A program made the translations under genes and the position numbers. Of a DNA stretch of 20,712 nt, positions 13,696-20,712 are shown piece after piece (positions within the stretch are counted from its first letter, which is position 1; each line of letters starts with the position of its first letter). Origin of the DNA: DRWZ01 sp964601505 (lineage in GTDB: Bacteria; Calescibacteriota; Calescibacteriia; Calescibacteriales; Calescibacteriaceae); assembly GCA_964601505.1 (NCBI GenBank), contig CAZRNR010000040.1, positions 1 to 20,712 of the forward strand, written 5' to 3'. The notes beneath the pieces were generated by a model. It did not search any database, was not told where the DNA came from, and saw nothing but the letters and a program-made list of their open reading frames with translations.

Positions 13696-15072
13696 GTGGA
13701 AAGACTTCTCAGAAGGATAAAATCCGCTTTTTCCGATGAGCTTGTTATACAGACATTCAGGCTATCGTATATTGCTATACTTTCCATTGTTGTTTCCAAT
13801 ATACATAACCTGATCGGAACCGTAATGGTTGGACATGTTGGTGAAGACTCGGTTGAGCAAGTTTCCGCAATGGGAGTAGCATTGATAGCTCTTCTTCTCT
13901 TCTCCTCCCCTATGAACTCCTTTGGTTCAGCTGCACAGTCTATGATATCAAGATTTTGGGGAGGTGGTGATAAAAAAAGAGCTCTTATTTCTCTCAAATC
14001 CGCAATGATCGCAAGCTTTCTGATAAGCATAGTTTTGAGCGCCATTGTTTTTCTCATAGGAGATAAAATAATTTCTATATCTTCAACTAACCAAAAGGTC
14101 AGAGATTATGCTATGAAGTTCTTAATACTTAGAATATTGGGACTTCCTTTCTCTGCTGTATCTTTTGTCTTACGGGGATTTTTCGATGCCATCGGTAAGC
14201 CAACTGAGCATCTGAAATTCAATTTCTATTCTACATTAGTTTGTGTCATACTCTCGCCTTTTTTAATCTTTGGAATACTTTTCCCAAGGCTTGAACTATA
14301 CGGTTTTGCAATAGCGTCATCCATATCAAGCTTTGTTGCAATGTTCCTTGGTCTTATTTATGTTAAAGATTACATATCAAGCCACTTCTCCCAAGAAGAT
14401 ATAAAGCAAGAGTCCTATATCAGAAGCCTTATTTTTTTCTTCTTCAAAAATCTGAAGATTTCAATCCCGGCTATTGGGGCTCAGTTTATTGCAGTAAGCA
14501 CATTCATAGTATTTATGAGAGCTTCTGAATCAGGAGGGGTGGAACATCAAGCTGCAACCTTTATATTGGCAAACATAATAAGTATATTTCTCCTAACCTC
14601 CTCCGCAACAGGTGCAACACTTGCTGGACTATCAGGACGACTTGTCGGAAATGGTAAAACCAAAGAAGCCAAAAAGCTCATTTACGATACAGTGATTGTG
14701 TCCGGAACCTTTGCACTTGTAATCTCCTTAATCTTCTTCTTGTTCCCAAACCATATTGTTGATGGTTTTTCTAACGATGACGAAGTCATATCTGTAGGAA
14801 GTAAAGTGGTGAGAGTATTCTCGCCAGGTTTATTCTTCCTCATCTGCGGCATGATGCTTATAAATACTCTGGTGGCACTAGGAGATACAAAATTCGTCAT
14901 TCTCCTTGAATTTGTGGCACATTTCATATTGCTTATCCCATCTCTTCTGATATTCGGAATCTTGATGAAAGCGAACTCACTTTATATCTGGCTTATAGTC
15001 TCACTATATTTTGCAATCCTATTTTTCGCATCTCTATCAAGATTTAATAAATTACATCTTGAAGAGTTCTGA
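13696..15072 (+). CDS. MATE-family multidrug/toxin efflux transporter
   Basis: A 458-residue inner-membrane protein with about 12 hydrophobic segments, in two six-helix halves, which is the MATE layout. MATE proteins export cationic drugs, metabolites or lipid-linked compounds in exchange for Na+ or H+. Typical stretches are NLIGTVMVGHVGEDSVEQVSAMG in helix 1-2, FGSAAQSMISRFWGGGDKKRA between helices 2 and 3 and LAGLSGRLVGNGKTKEAKKL, its counterpart in the second half, as expected from internal duplication. The start is GTG at 13696; an ATG two bases earlier is in another frame. It belongs with the NorM/DinF group by overall pattern, but no subfamily is claimed. Position between the 84-residue gene (13 bases) and the GNAT gene (52 bases) suggests co-transcription. 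Export of a glycan or metabolite is possible but unproven. Confidence 0.92.
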   Translation: MERLLRRIKSAFSDELVIQTFRLSYIAILSIVVSNIHNLIGTVMVGHVGEDSVEQVSAMGVALIALLLFSSPMNSFGSAAQSMISRFWGGGDKKRALISLKSAMIASFLISIVLSAIVFLIGDKIISISSTNQKVRDYAMKFLILRILGLPFSAVSFVLRGFFDAIGKPTEHLKFNFYSTLVCVILSPFLIFGILFPRLELYGFAIASSISSFVAMFLGLIYVKDYISSHFSQEDIKQESYIRSLIFFFFKNLKISIPAIGAQFIAVSTFIVFMRASESGGVEHQAATFILANIISIFLLTSSATGATLAGLSGRLVGNGKTKEAKKLIYDTVIVSGTFALVISLIFFLFPNHIVDGFSNDDEVISVGSKVVRVFSPGLFFLICGMMLINTLVALGDTKFVILLEFVAHFILLIPSLLIFGILMKANSLYIWLIVSLYFAILFFASLSRFNKLHLEEF

Positions 15073-15124
15073 TCCGTGAGAAAGATACAAATGTAAAAAT
15101 TTAGTAAATTACATCTCTTTGGCA

Positions 15125-15856
15125 ATGCCATTGTGTGTATACATAAATAAAATCACGTGGGAATCAGAAGTATCTGGAATACCATTTGGAGAAATCATAT
15201 TTAAGGAAAGTACCCACAAAGACAATCCTGATATACCGTTAGAAAGATATAGCTATGTTCTTTCAAGAATAAATCCAGAAGATAAAAACTTTGAAGAAAA
15301 GCTTTATCTCCTTGCTTCTAAAGGATTTAAACTCTCAGATGTTTTTATCATGTTCAACATGAAATTCCCCCACCTTCAAACAGAACCAGACTTCTCAAGA
15401 TGGGAAAATTACAAAGTTTTCTCTGGAAAAGAAATCACAGATAATATGTTGAAAGACCTTCTTGAAATCTCAATTGAAAAAATGGATGTTTCAAGGTATT
15501 TCCTTGAACTCCCGCGAAACATAGCAGAAAAAATATACAAAAAGTGGATTTTAGATCTCGTAAAATATGGGAGATCTTTCGTTTTATATGATATGGCTGA
15601 AAATAAATTAAAGGGCTTTTTAGGATGTATGATCAGTGAAAATAAATACAAAAATTTTATATTGTTTGGTGAAGGGATGAGTTTTATACTTCTTGCAAAG
15701 AGCTTTATAATTGGCTGCGCCCCAGATAAAATTGATGAAATGGAATTTAAAGTAAGCATCAGGAATCTAAGAGCCCTCAAGATTATATCAAAACTGATAG
15801 AATGCAGAGAAAAAAAGATAAGTTCAGAGTTCGTTTTTTCAAAAATTAATATCTGA
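15125..15856 (+). CDS. WecD-like GNAT protein lacking the acetyl-CoA loop
   Basis: A 243-residue protein that resembles the GNAT family of WecD, which N-acetylates dTDP-fucosamine. Near the N-terminus ITWESEVSGIPFGEI has the family form W-D/E-S-x3-G-x3-G, followed by LLASKGFKLSDVFIMFNMKF, which corresponds to the usual GF..VD..L.F segment. In the second half VSRYFLELPRNIAEKIYKKWILD, FVLYDM..NKLKGFLGCMI and KVSIRNLRALKIISKL correspond to the SRF..., strand 4 and V..QN..A..LY elements. The acetyl-CoA pyrophosphate loop (R/Q-x-x-G-x-G/A) is not recognisable, so it may have lost activity or changed donor. The start is ATG 15125; TTG 15119 is less likely. It fits the amino-sugar theme of the neighbouring cassette. 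Similarity is from memory of the family pattern, and moderate. Confidence 0.5.
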   Translation: MPLCVYINKITWESEVSGIPFGEIIFKESTHKDNPDIPLERYSYVLSRINPEDKNFEEKLYLLASKGFKLSDVFIMFNMKFPHLQTEPDFSRWENYKVFSGKEITDNMLKDLLEISIEKMDVSRYFLELPRNIAEKIYKKWILDLVKYGRSFVLYDMAENKLKGFLGCMISENKYKNFILFGEGMSFILLAKSFIIGCAPDKIDEMEFKVSIRNLRALKIISKLIECREKKISSEFVFSKINI

Positions 15857-15920
15857 ATTCTATAAAGAATACAGAAAAACTAACTTTAAATTTGAATATA
15901 TTCTTCTTCCCCTGAAATCC

Positions 15921-17492
15921 TTATTCCTCTACCAATATCTCATAATTTCTAAACCTGATGATGTAAATCTCCCCCGTATGTAGGATATACATCTTATCTT
16001 TGAGATACTCAGCTGAACATGCACTGCTTATACCCGGGATCACAAAATTACTCTTCCCAATAGTTGGCACAATCCTCGAGAGAATTTCCTTTTCCCCATC
16101 GGAAAATATACCAAATATTCCAGAAAACTCACTGTATTCTTTCCGGAACCTACCTATTACAAAGTATCTCCTGAGATAGAAATCTTCAACTACCTCAACA
16201 GCTTTACCTTGATATATAAATCTATCCCCCTTATTTAAACTCATCGGATCCTCAATTTCTCTTATGTCCTCTGGAGTTTTCTCCAGATTTTTTACTTTGA
16301 TCATTCTTATTACGCTTTCAGCTTCACAGGTATTATATGTTTTAAGAACCATACCAGAAAATGGCATATATTCATTCCAAACAGGCAAATCAGAAAGTTC
16401 AAGCCTTGTCATCCTTGAACTTGGCACTATTGCACTTTCTGACTGATTTCCTCCCCAGATTATTATATTCCTTCTTTCCCCTCTTTCTGCCATAAATACT
16501 GCAGGATCAAGCACAGAGAAAGGATAAGTTGTGGCCTGAGTGTATAATATAGACCAAACCATCTTATTCCCCTCAACACGGAAAATTGGTATCTTTTCCA
16601 AACCTATTTTTGATACTTTCCCCTCTTCTACTGCTATGTCCACTCTTGGAGATAAAAACTTCACTCCACCTAATACTGCAAATGTCTTATCATCAATCTT
16701 TAATATCTTGTGATTCATAAAACCATAGCCAAAAAAACCATTCCGACCGAACGGGACTATATCTCCACTGTTTTCCATTATAACCATCCTACCATCTGGG
16801 AATATACCAATAGCAGATTGAATAAGTTCATTAGACACACTACCACCCAGACTTATGAATTTCTCTCCATCCCACACTATTCTTGCTCCCTTTATAGGCG
16901 GAATATCAGTTCTAATAGGTGTTAGCTTAAAAGTCTCACCAACTTCCTCAAGAGTGTAAAGGCCAGGGAAAATAAGGTATATCTTCTGACCATCTGATGA
17001 TAAAACCTCAGAAGAAATGCTTATTCTCCCAACTACCTCCCCAGAGCCTCCAGGAACATCTTTCGTTGTAAACTCAACTATGTTCGATACATCCGAAAAA
17101 TTCATCGCTTCATCGTATGTTCTCAAACCAATAAAGTATTTGGTTTTTGGTTCAAGATTTTTCACAAATACTCTCACCTTTTGACCTGCCGGTGGAGGTT
17201 CAGGAGTTTCCAGAACCTCTGTCCCCAATACTCCAAAATATTTTTCCGGCACTAACGCAAAGTTCTGATCTGTTGAATACCTTAGCTCAAACTTACTCGC
17301 TTTTCCAGAATATATATCATCCCCCGGAGCCGTAAACATAACCTCTGCACCATAATAATCAACATTCACTAAGGAAAGATCTTTCACATTCCCAGGGGGA
17401 ATTTTATCTGGTCCCCCTCTTCCCTGCAAGCAATCTACAAGAAGAAAAATGATAGAAAGTTTTATCCCTAATACCTTAATAAAATTGCTCAC
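15921..17492 (-). CDS. FN3 plus kelch-like beta-propeller protein, probable lipoprotein
   Basis: A 523-residue envelope protein. Residues 1-21 look like a signal (positive start, hydrophobic run, then LLVDC); Cys21 may be lipidated, although Asp at -1 is unusual for a lipobox. About 35-145 is a fibronectin type III domain: PGNVKDLSL, FELRYSTDQNF, VFVKNLEPKTKYFIGLRTYDEAMNFSDVS and VEFTT. From about 150 on the protein is beta-rich with repeated blades such as FISLGGSVSNELIQSA, FAVLGGVKF and IIIWGGNQSES, which are kelch-like Gly-Gly patterns, suggesting a beta propeller. It probably sits on the cell surface or in the periplasm and may bind a glycan or protein. The start is GTG at 17492, with TATAAT exactly 7 bases upstream. 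It is alone on its strand between the GNAT gene (convergent) and the fliR end. Confidence 0.7.
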   Translation of the reverse strand: MSNFIKVLGIKLSIIFLLVDCLQGRGGPDKIPPGNVKDLSLVNVDYYGAEVMFTAPGDDIYSGKASKFELRYSTDQNFALVPEKYFGVLGTEVLETPEPPPAGQKVRVFVKNLEPKTKYFIGLRTYDEAMNFSDVSNIVEFTTKDVPGGSGEVVGRISISSEVLSSDGQKIYLIFPGLYTLEEVGETFKLTPIRTDIPPIKGARIVWDGEKFISLGGSVSNELIQSAIGIFPDGRMVIMENSGDIVPFGRNGFFGYGFMNHKILKIDDKTFAVLGGVKFLSPRVDIAVEEGKVSKIGLEKIPIFRVEGNKMVWSILYTQATTYPFSVLDPAVFMAERGERRNIIIWGGNQSESAIVPSSRMTRLELSDLPVWNEYMPFSGMVLKTYNTCEAESVIRMIKVKNLEKTPEDIREIEDPMSLNKGDRFIYQGKAVEVVEDFYLRRYFVIGRFRKEYSEFSGIFGIFSDGEKEILSRIVPTIGKSNFVIPGISSACSAEYLKDKMYILHTGEIYIIRFRNYEILVEE

Positions 17493-17786
17493 ACTTATTA
17501 TTATAATAAGTTATACTTTTTATGTTTTTCTACTTTTGCTCTCTATCAAATCAACAAAAAAATCTCAACATGCAAAACAAATCTTCCCAAAACCACGAAA
17601 TTGCAATTTTGCTGAACAATACTATACAGGAAAATGATTATCCCCACAAAAACATAGTTTTCAATTAGAAAATCCATATTTTAGGATTGATAAAGAGAAG
17701 AAACTCACTCCAACATGCTCAAAACAATCTTATAATTTTTCAAGGATCAAAAATTCAGAAGTCCAAATTTATCTAACCTAATCTTT
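17493..17786. other. 294-base gap between the FN3 lipoprotein and fliR genes
   Basis: This AT-rich gap is mostly featureless. It contains the -10 element of the lipoprotein gene (17500-17505) and a 7-base AT hairpin, AATTTTT (17734-17740) with AAAAATT (17749-17755), about 32 bases after the fliR stop. The hairpin may be a weak terminator. A plus-strand frame of 62 codons here overlaps the lipoprotein start and looks spurious. Confidence 0.4.
17500..17505 (-). promoter_or_regulatory. Consensus -10 element (TATAAT) of the FN3 lipoprotein gene
   Basis: On the minus strand a perfect TATAAT lies exactly 7 bases before the GTG at 17492, so transcription would start on the start codon. No Shine-Dalgarno sequence exists. 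The -35 position reads AAAACA, only a weak match. Confidence 0.5.
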
Positions 17787-18569
17787 CTATCTTACAACTT
17801 TGAGTAAATCCGAATAAGTTTCTATAAATTTTTTCAAAAACTCTCCTATTGCAAAAGGTATCCTATCAAATATAAGTGTCATGACCAATATACCTGCAAT
17901 TATCTTCAATGGAAAACCTACAACAAACAAATTGAATTGTGGAACGGATCTTGATATTATCGCAATAGATATTTCAATAACAAACAGAAGCAATATGAGT
18001 GGTAATAATATTTGTAATGAAGCTGAAAAGGCATCAGAAATCCTTGATAATACGATACCTTTTGCTTGGTCTATCATAACTGGAGCGAATGGAGGAACAA
18101 GCTCAAAACTCTTTTTTAGTCCCCAGAAAAATCCTATATGGAGATCAAGAGCAAAAAACAGCATCATAGTTATTATGAAAAGCAAGTCCGCTATAACAGA
18201 TAGTTGCGTCTCCTCAAAAGGTTGAACTATGGTCATTAGAGAATATCCTACCTGAAAACCAAAAATCTCACCAGATAGCTGAGGTCCGAGGAAGAAAATC
18301 CTTATTGTAAGAAATATCAAGAAAGACAGTATCAGTTCATTTGTTATCCCAGCTATTATCCCACCGACTGTTATCGGAAGACCTACATTCAGCTTACTCC
18401 CGCTATACATAGCTATGGATACAGAAAAAGCAAAACCTAACCTTATCATAACCGGAACCACCCCAGATGTAAAAATAGGTATAGACATTATGAAGAAAGA
18501 AGTCCTTATCAAGAAAGGAAGGAATTCAAGGTACTTTTGTGGATCCCAGAATATATCAAATATCTCCAC
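17787..18569 (-). CDS. fliR: Flagellar export apparatus protein FliR
   Basis: A 260-residue FliR, an inner-membrane component of the flagellar type III export gate (with FliP and FliQ). About six hydrophobic segments are visible. Family signatures are RTSFFIMSIPIF near 22-33, the GEIFGFQVGYSL segment at about 99-110 with its conserved Glu, Gly and Gln, and ISRSVPQFNLFVVGFPLKIIAG near the C-terminus, the strongest FliR hallmark. The length is usual for FliR (about 255-265). The start is GTG at 18569, with CATTAT 7 bases upstream. It lies 20 bases after lpxB, so it may be co-transcribed with rseP and lpxB or have its own leaderless start. fliP, fliQ and flhB are not adjacent. SctT of non-flagellar secretion is an alternative, but the length and the cheW genes favour flagella. 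Confidence 0.93.
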   Translation of the reverse strand: MEIFDIFWDPQKYLEFLPFLIRTSFFIMSIPIFTSGVVPVMIRLGFAFSVSIAMYSGSKLNVGLPITVGGIIAGITNELILSFLIFLTIRIFFLGPQLSGEIFGFQVGYSLMTIVQPFEETQLSVIADLLFIITMMLFFALDLHIGFFWGLKKSFELVPPFAPVMIDQAKGIVLSRISDAFSASLQILLPLILLLFVIEISIAIISRSVPQFNLFVVGFPLKIIAGILVMTLIFDRIPFAIGEFLKKFIETYSDLLKVVR

Positions 18570-18576
18570 TATAAAG

Positions 18577-18582
18577 ATAATG
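18577..18582 (-). promoter_or_regulatory. Possible -10 element (CATTAT) of fliR
   Basis: On the minus strand CATTAT lies 7 bases before the fliR GTG at 18569, in the 20-base gap after lpxB. TATCTT is an overlapping alternative, 4 bases from the start. Either would give a leaderless fliR message. No -35 box was recognised. Confidence 0.3.
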
Positions 18583-18589
18583 TTAAAAT

Positions 18590-19603
18590 TTATGACTGGA
18601 TTATTTGGGCGATTTTCTCAAAGCTAAATCCATCTAAAGCGCAAAAAAGTTCTTCGGCATAATTTGAGAAATCTCTGTTCCTCAATTTTTGTATCTCTTG
18701 ATATATTCTTTGCGGATTTGCTTCCTCCTGAAGAAGCTCAGGAAAAACCTCTTTTCCAAGTATTAAATTTGGTAGAGATATAAAAGGAACTTTCACCATT
18801 CTTTTAGCGATCTCAAAAACTGTCTTAGGTAGCTTATAAAACACAACAGTTGGTCTACCTAAAAGGGCAGATTCAAGAACTGCAGTTCCAGAAGCACTTA
18901 TGACAAAATTTGATACGTAAATAACCCACCTTGAAAGTTTCATTGGCACTACCTTATAATCATCTCCAAAAAGCCAGAAAAAATCTGTCGGGACTAATAT
19001 TTCTTTTCCCTTTATAAATTTTGGAAGACATTCTATTATATCTCTGTGATTTTCTAATTCAGAATATCTTGAACCAGGGAGAAAAGCATATCTTTCTTTT
19101 TCAGCCATTCCTCTACTTATTTGATGGTTCCATAACTCTATTTCTTCTTTTATTATTTTACATAACGGATGACCAACATAAATCCCATTCTTTTTCCATA
19201 TGTCTTTCTCAAACGGTAAAATGCAGATTACAGAGTTGAAGTTCTCCTCTATAATTTTCTGTCTCTCAGGTCTCCAAGCCCATACACTGGGAGGAATGAA
19301 ATATATCATCTTTGCCGATTTTTGAATCCGTCTGAATAAAATCCCAAGAATTATGTTGAAATCTGGAGAATCACAAAAAACCCCTATATCAATCTTTGTT
19401 GAATTTAGGAAACTTGCTATCTCAATGAACTTTAGGAAGAAATTCTTAACAGAAGGTATCCCAACAACCGACATTCCATCAAGATTTGCTATCACCCTCC
19501 CTATTTTTGCAGATGTAGAGAATATTTCTCCGTCAAGATACGGAATTATTCTTGATATATATAGTTTTGCTGAGGGGTCAATGACACTTATAAATATTTT
19601 CAT
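18590..19603 (-). CDS. lpxB: Lipid-A-disaccharide synthase LpxB, divergent N-terminus
   Basis: A 337-residue LpxB, the GT19 glycosyltransferase that joins UDP-2,3-diacylglucosamine and lipid X into the lipid A disaccharide on the inner face of the inner membrane. Clear motifs: Asp78 in CDSPDFN, PPSVWAWR at 104-111, VICILPFEKD, YVGHPL, LPGSR at 175-179, SGTAVLE at 238-244, and SLPNLILGKEVFPELLQEEANP at about 276-297. It is shorter than typical LpxB (about 380), with about 20 residues missing between LPGSR and SGTA. The N-terminal GE-SGD motif is absent: the matching segment reads VIDPSAKLY, with Glu to Asp, Gly to Ala and Asp to Lys changes. Whether it is still active is unclear. Its ATG overlaps the rseP stop by four bases (ATGA) and fliR follows 20 bases later. 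Confidence 0.93.
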   Translation of the reverse strand: MKIFISVIDPSAKLYISRIIPYLDGEIFSTSAKIGRVIANLDGMSVVGIPSVKNFFLKFIEIASFLNSTKIDIGVFCDSPDFNIILGILFRRIQKSAKMIYFIPPSVWAWRPERQKIIEENFNSVICILPFEKDIWKKNGIYVGHPLCKIIKEEIELWNHQISRGMAEKERYAFLPGSRYSELENHRDIIECLPKFIKGKEILVPTDFFWLFGDDYKVVPMKLSRWVIYVSNFVISASGTAVLESALLGRPTVVFYKLPKTVFEIAKRMVKVPFISLPNLILGKEVFPELLQEEANPQRIYQEIQKLRNRDFSNYAEELFCALDGFSFEKIAQIIQS

Positions 19604-20712
19604 AATCTTTTTGTGATTATGTTCCTTATGTCGTTGAACATAGCAATTACAAGGAGCACGGATAGAATAATTATTCCTGCAAGAGAAATCGCTTGTTTTA
19701 CCTGAGGTGAGAATTTTCTTCGCGCCAGTTTTTCTAAAGATATAATGAGTATGTGCCCACCATCTAATACAGGTATCGGTAGAATGTTAAGTATTCCGAG
19801 ATTTATTGAAATAAAAAACATTACAACGAGCAGTGTTCTCACACCACTTTGAGCAGCTTCAGACGTTATCTTTGTCAGCGCTATTGGACCACCTATACTT
19901 TCTATGCCCTCCTTTGAAAAAAGAAATCTGAACGATCTTACAAACAATACCAGAAAATTGTATGTCTCAACAAAAGCTTGAGGAATCGCATTAATAGCAT
20001 CATACTTTATTTCAATTACATTATTTACATCTGGAGATATACCTATTATTTTGCCTTTACCAGTTCTTTGGGGGACAACTTCAAATTCTAATTCATTTCC
20101 ATTTCTAAGAATCTTCAGCTTTACCTTATCTTTTGATGTCATTATATTTAGCTTTATTTCATCCCAAGTTCTGGTCCTTACACCGTTTATTTCAGTAATT
20201 ACATCCCCTTTGGTGATTCCAGCTTTTTCTGCTGGCGAATCTTTTAGGATTTCACCAACTGTGTTTCCAAGTTTTTCTGTTCCAATTACAAGAAGGATAT
20301 ACATTGTGAATATTCCAAAGAGTATATTAAATAATGGACCACCAAGCACTATCAATATTTTTGCCAAATATGATTTGCTCTCAAACGTTCTACGAGTCAT
20401 ATCATCTTGTGTGATTCCGAATTTTTTTTCTATTATCTCATCTACCGATCTTGTCGTGCTCAAAAGATCATATGAACCTTTAGATTGAATTTCTTGAATC
20501 ATTTTTTCCCTGACTTTTTTGATTTCCTCTATTCTTTCTTCGTCAAGAGGTGAGACATATCCCCCAAGCGGTATTGATGATAAAAGAAACTCAGTTTCCC
20601 CAATTTTTTTTCTTGCTATGACAGGTCCAAAACCAATTGAGAATTTCAGGACCTTCACATTGAAGATTTTACTGAATATAAAATGTCCGGCTTCATGAAT
20701 TATTATTATGAA
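19600..20712 (-). CDS. rseP: Site-2 (M50) intramembrane metalloprotease RseP, partial at window edge
   Basis: The gene runs off the right edge, so its N-terminus and start are missing; 370 residues are visible. RseP cuts membrane-bound anti-sigma factors and remnant signal peptides in the inner membrane. HEAGH (visible residues 6-10, bases 20683-20697) is the zinc-binding HExxH motif. LSSIPLGGYV, then GGPLFNILFGIF in a membrane helix and a single PDZ domain (about 148-226, with SPAEKAGITKGDVITEING) follow. NILPIPVLDGGH (about 309-320) carries the third zinc ligand, Asp, and the last hydrophobic segment lies near the end. Escherichia coli RseP has two PDZ domains; this one has one, as in many other bacteria. 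Its stop overlaps the lpxB start by four bases. Confidence 0.95.
   Translation of the reverse strand, partial: FIIIIHEAGHFIFSKIFNVKVLKFSIGFGPVIARKKIGETEFLLSSIPLGGYVSPLDEERIEEIKKVREKMIQEIQSKGSYDLLSTTRSVDEIIEKKFGITQDDMTRRTFESKSYLAKILIVLGGPLFNILFGIFTMYILLVIGTEKLGNTVGEILKDSPAEKAGITKGDVITEINGVRTRTWDEIKLNIMTSKDKVKLKILRNGNELEFEVVPQRTGKGKIIGISPDVNNVIEIKYDAINAIPQAFVETYNFLVLFVRSFRFLFSKEGIESIGGPIALTKITSEAAQSGVRTLLVVMFFISINLGILNILPIPVLDGGHILIISLEKLARRKFSPQVKQAISLAGIIILSVLLVIAMFNDIRNIITKRL

Noticed and set aside
15857..15903. Weak AT hairpin ATTCT/AGAAT (15857-15870) and palindrome GAATATATTC (15894-15903)
   Set aside because: Both are short and AT-rich in AT-rich DNA with no T-run, so a terminator or operator call is not supported.
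17449..17637. 62-codon plus-strand frame in the gap before fliR
   Set aside because: It overlaps the N-terminus of the FN3 lipoprotein on the other strand and has no supporting start signal.
1..20712. CRISPR arrays, tRNA genes, rRNA genes, insertion sequences and phage genes
   Set aside because: I looked for regularly spaced repeats, tRNA-type GTTCGA loops and transposase or integrase motifs and saw none.

Overview
This AT-rich window most likely comes from a flagellated Gram-negative (diderm) bacterium. The lipid A genes lpxD and lpxB, the periplasmic chaperone gene skp/ompH and the site-2 protease gene rseP imply an LPS-bearing outer membrane. fliR and two cheW-like genes imply flagella and chemotaxis. 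Codon use leans strongly on AGA/AGG and ATA, and the proteins are rich in Lys, Glu and Ile, which would suit a thermophile, but this is only suggestive. I cannot assign a phylum. I see no rRNA or tRNA gene, CRISPR array, phage gene or insertion sequence.

Layout from the left. A cysteine-rich putative lipoprotein (1-789) is followed by a CitE/malyl-CoA-lyase-type enzyme (914-1897), a 423-base gap, phosphoglycerate kinase (2321-3517), an aldo/keto reductase (3597-4412) and a CheW protein (4433-4945), all on the plus strand. Convergent to these lie a SufT/MIP18-type protein (4965-5270, minus) and an envelope operon on the minus strand reading RNase H-like protein, skp, lpxD (7560 down to 5407). 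Divergent from that operon are phoU (7618-8277) and then, after a 364-base gap holding a striking hairpin, a B12-binding radical SAM protein (8642-10129).

On the minus strand, 12505 down to 10188 is a tightly packed cassette: a cupin, a DegT-type sugar aminotransferase and an N-methyltransferase-like SAM enzyme. Its logic is that of making or modifying a deoxy-amino sugar for a surface glycan. The first two genes are broken by a total of three frameshifts, while the methyltransferase is intact. Either the cassette is decaying or this 0.5-kb stretch carries sequence errors. Divergent from it runs a second CheW-like gene, an 84-residue protein, a MATE transporter and a WecD-like GNAT protein (12849-15856, plus).

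The right end is on the minus strand. It holds an FN3 plus kelch-like putative lipoprotein (15921-17492), then the operon rseP-lpxB-fliR (20712 down to 17787). rseP runs off the right edge of the window.

Two patterns cut across the window. First, many genes that begin transcription units have a TATAAT-like hexamer only 3-9 bases before the start codon and no Shine-Dalgarno sequence, which suggests widespread leaderless transcription; the one textbook ribosome-binding site belongs to the CitE-like gene. Second, several enzymes have unusual features: LpxB has lost the N-terminal GE-SGD motif, the RNase H domain is strongly shortened, and the GNAT protein lacks its acetyl-CoA loop.
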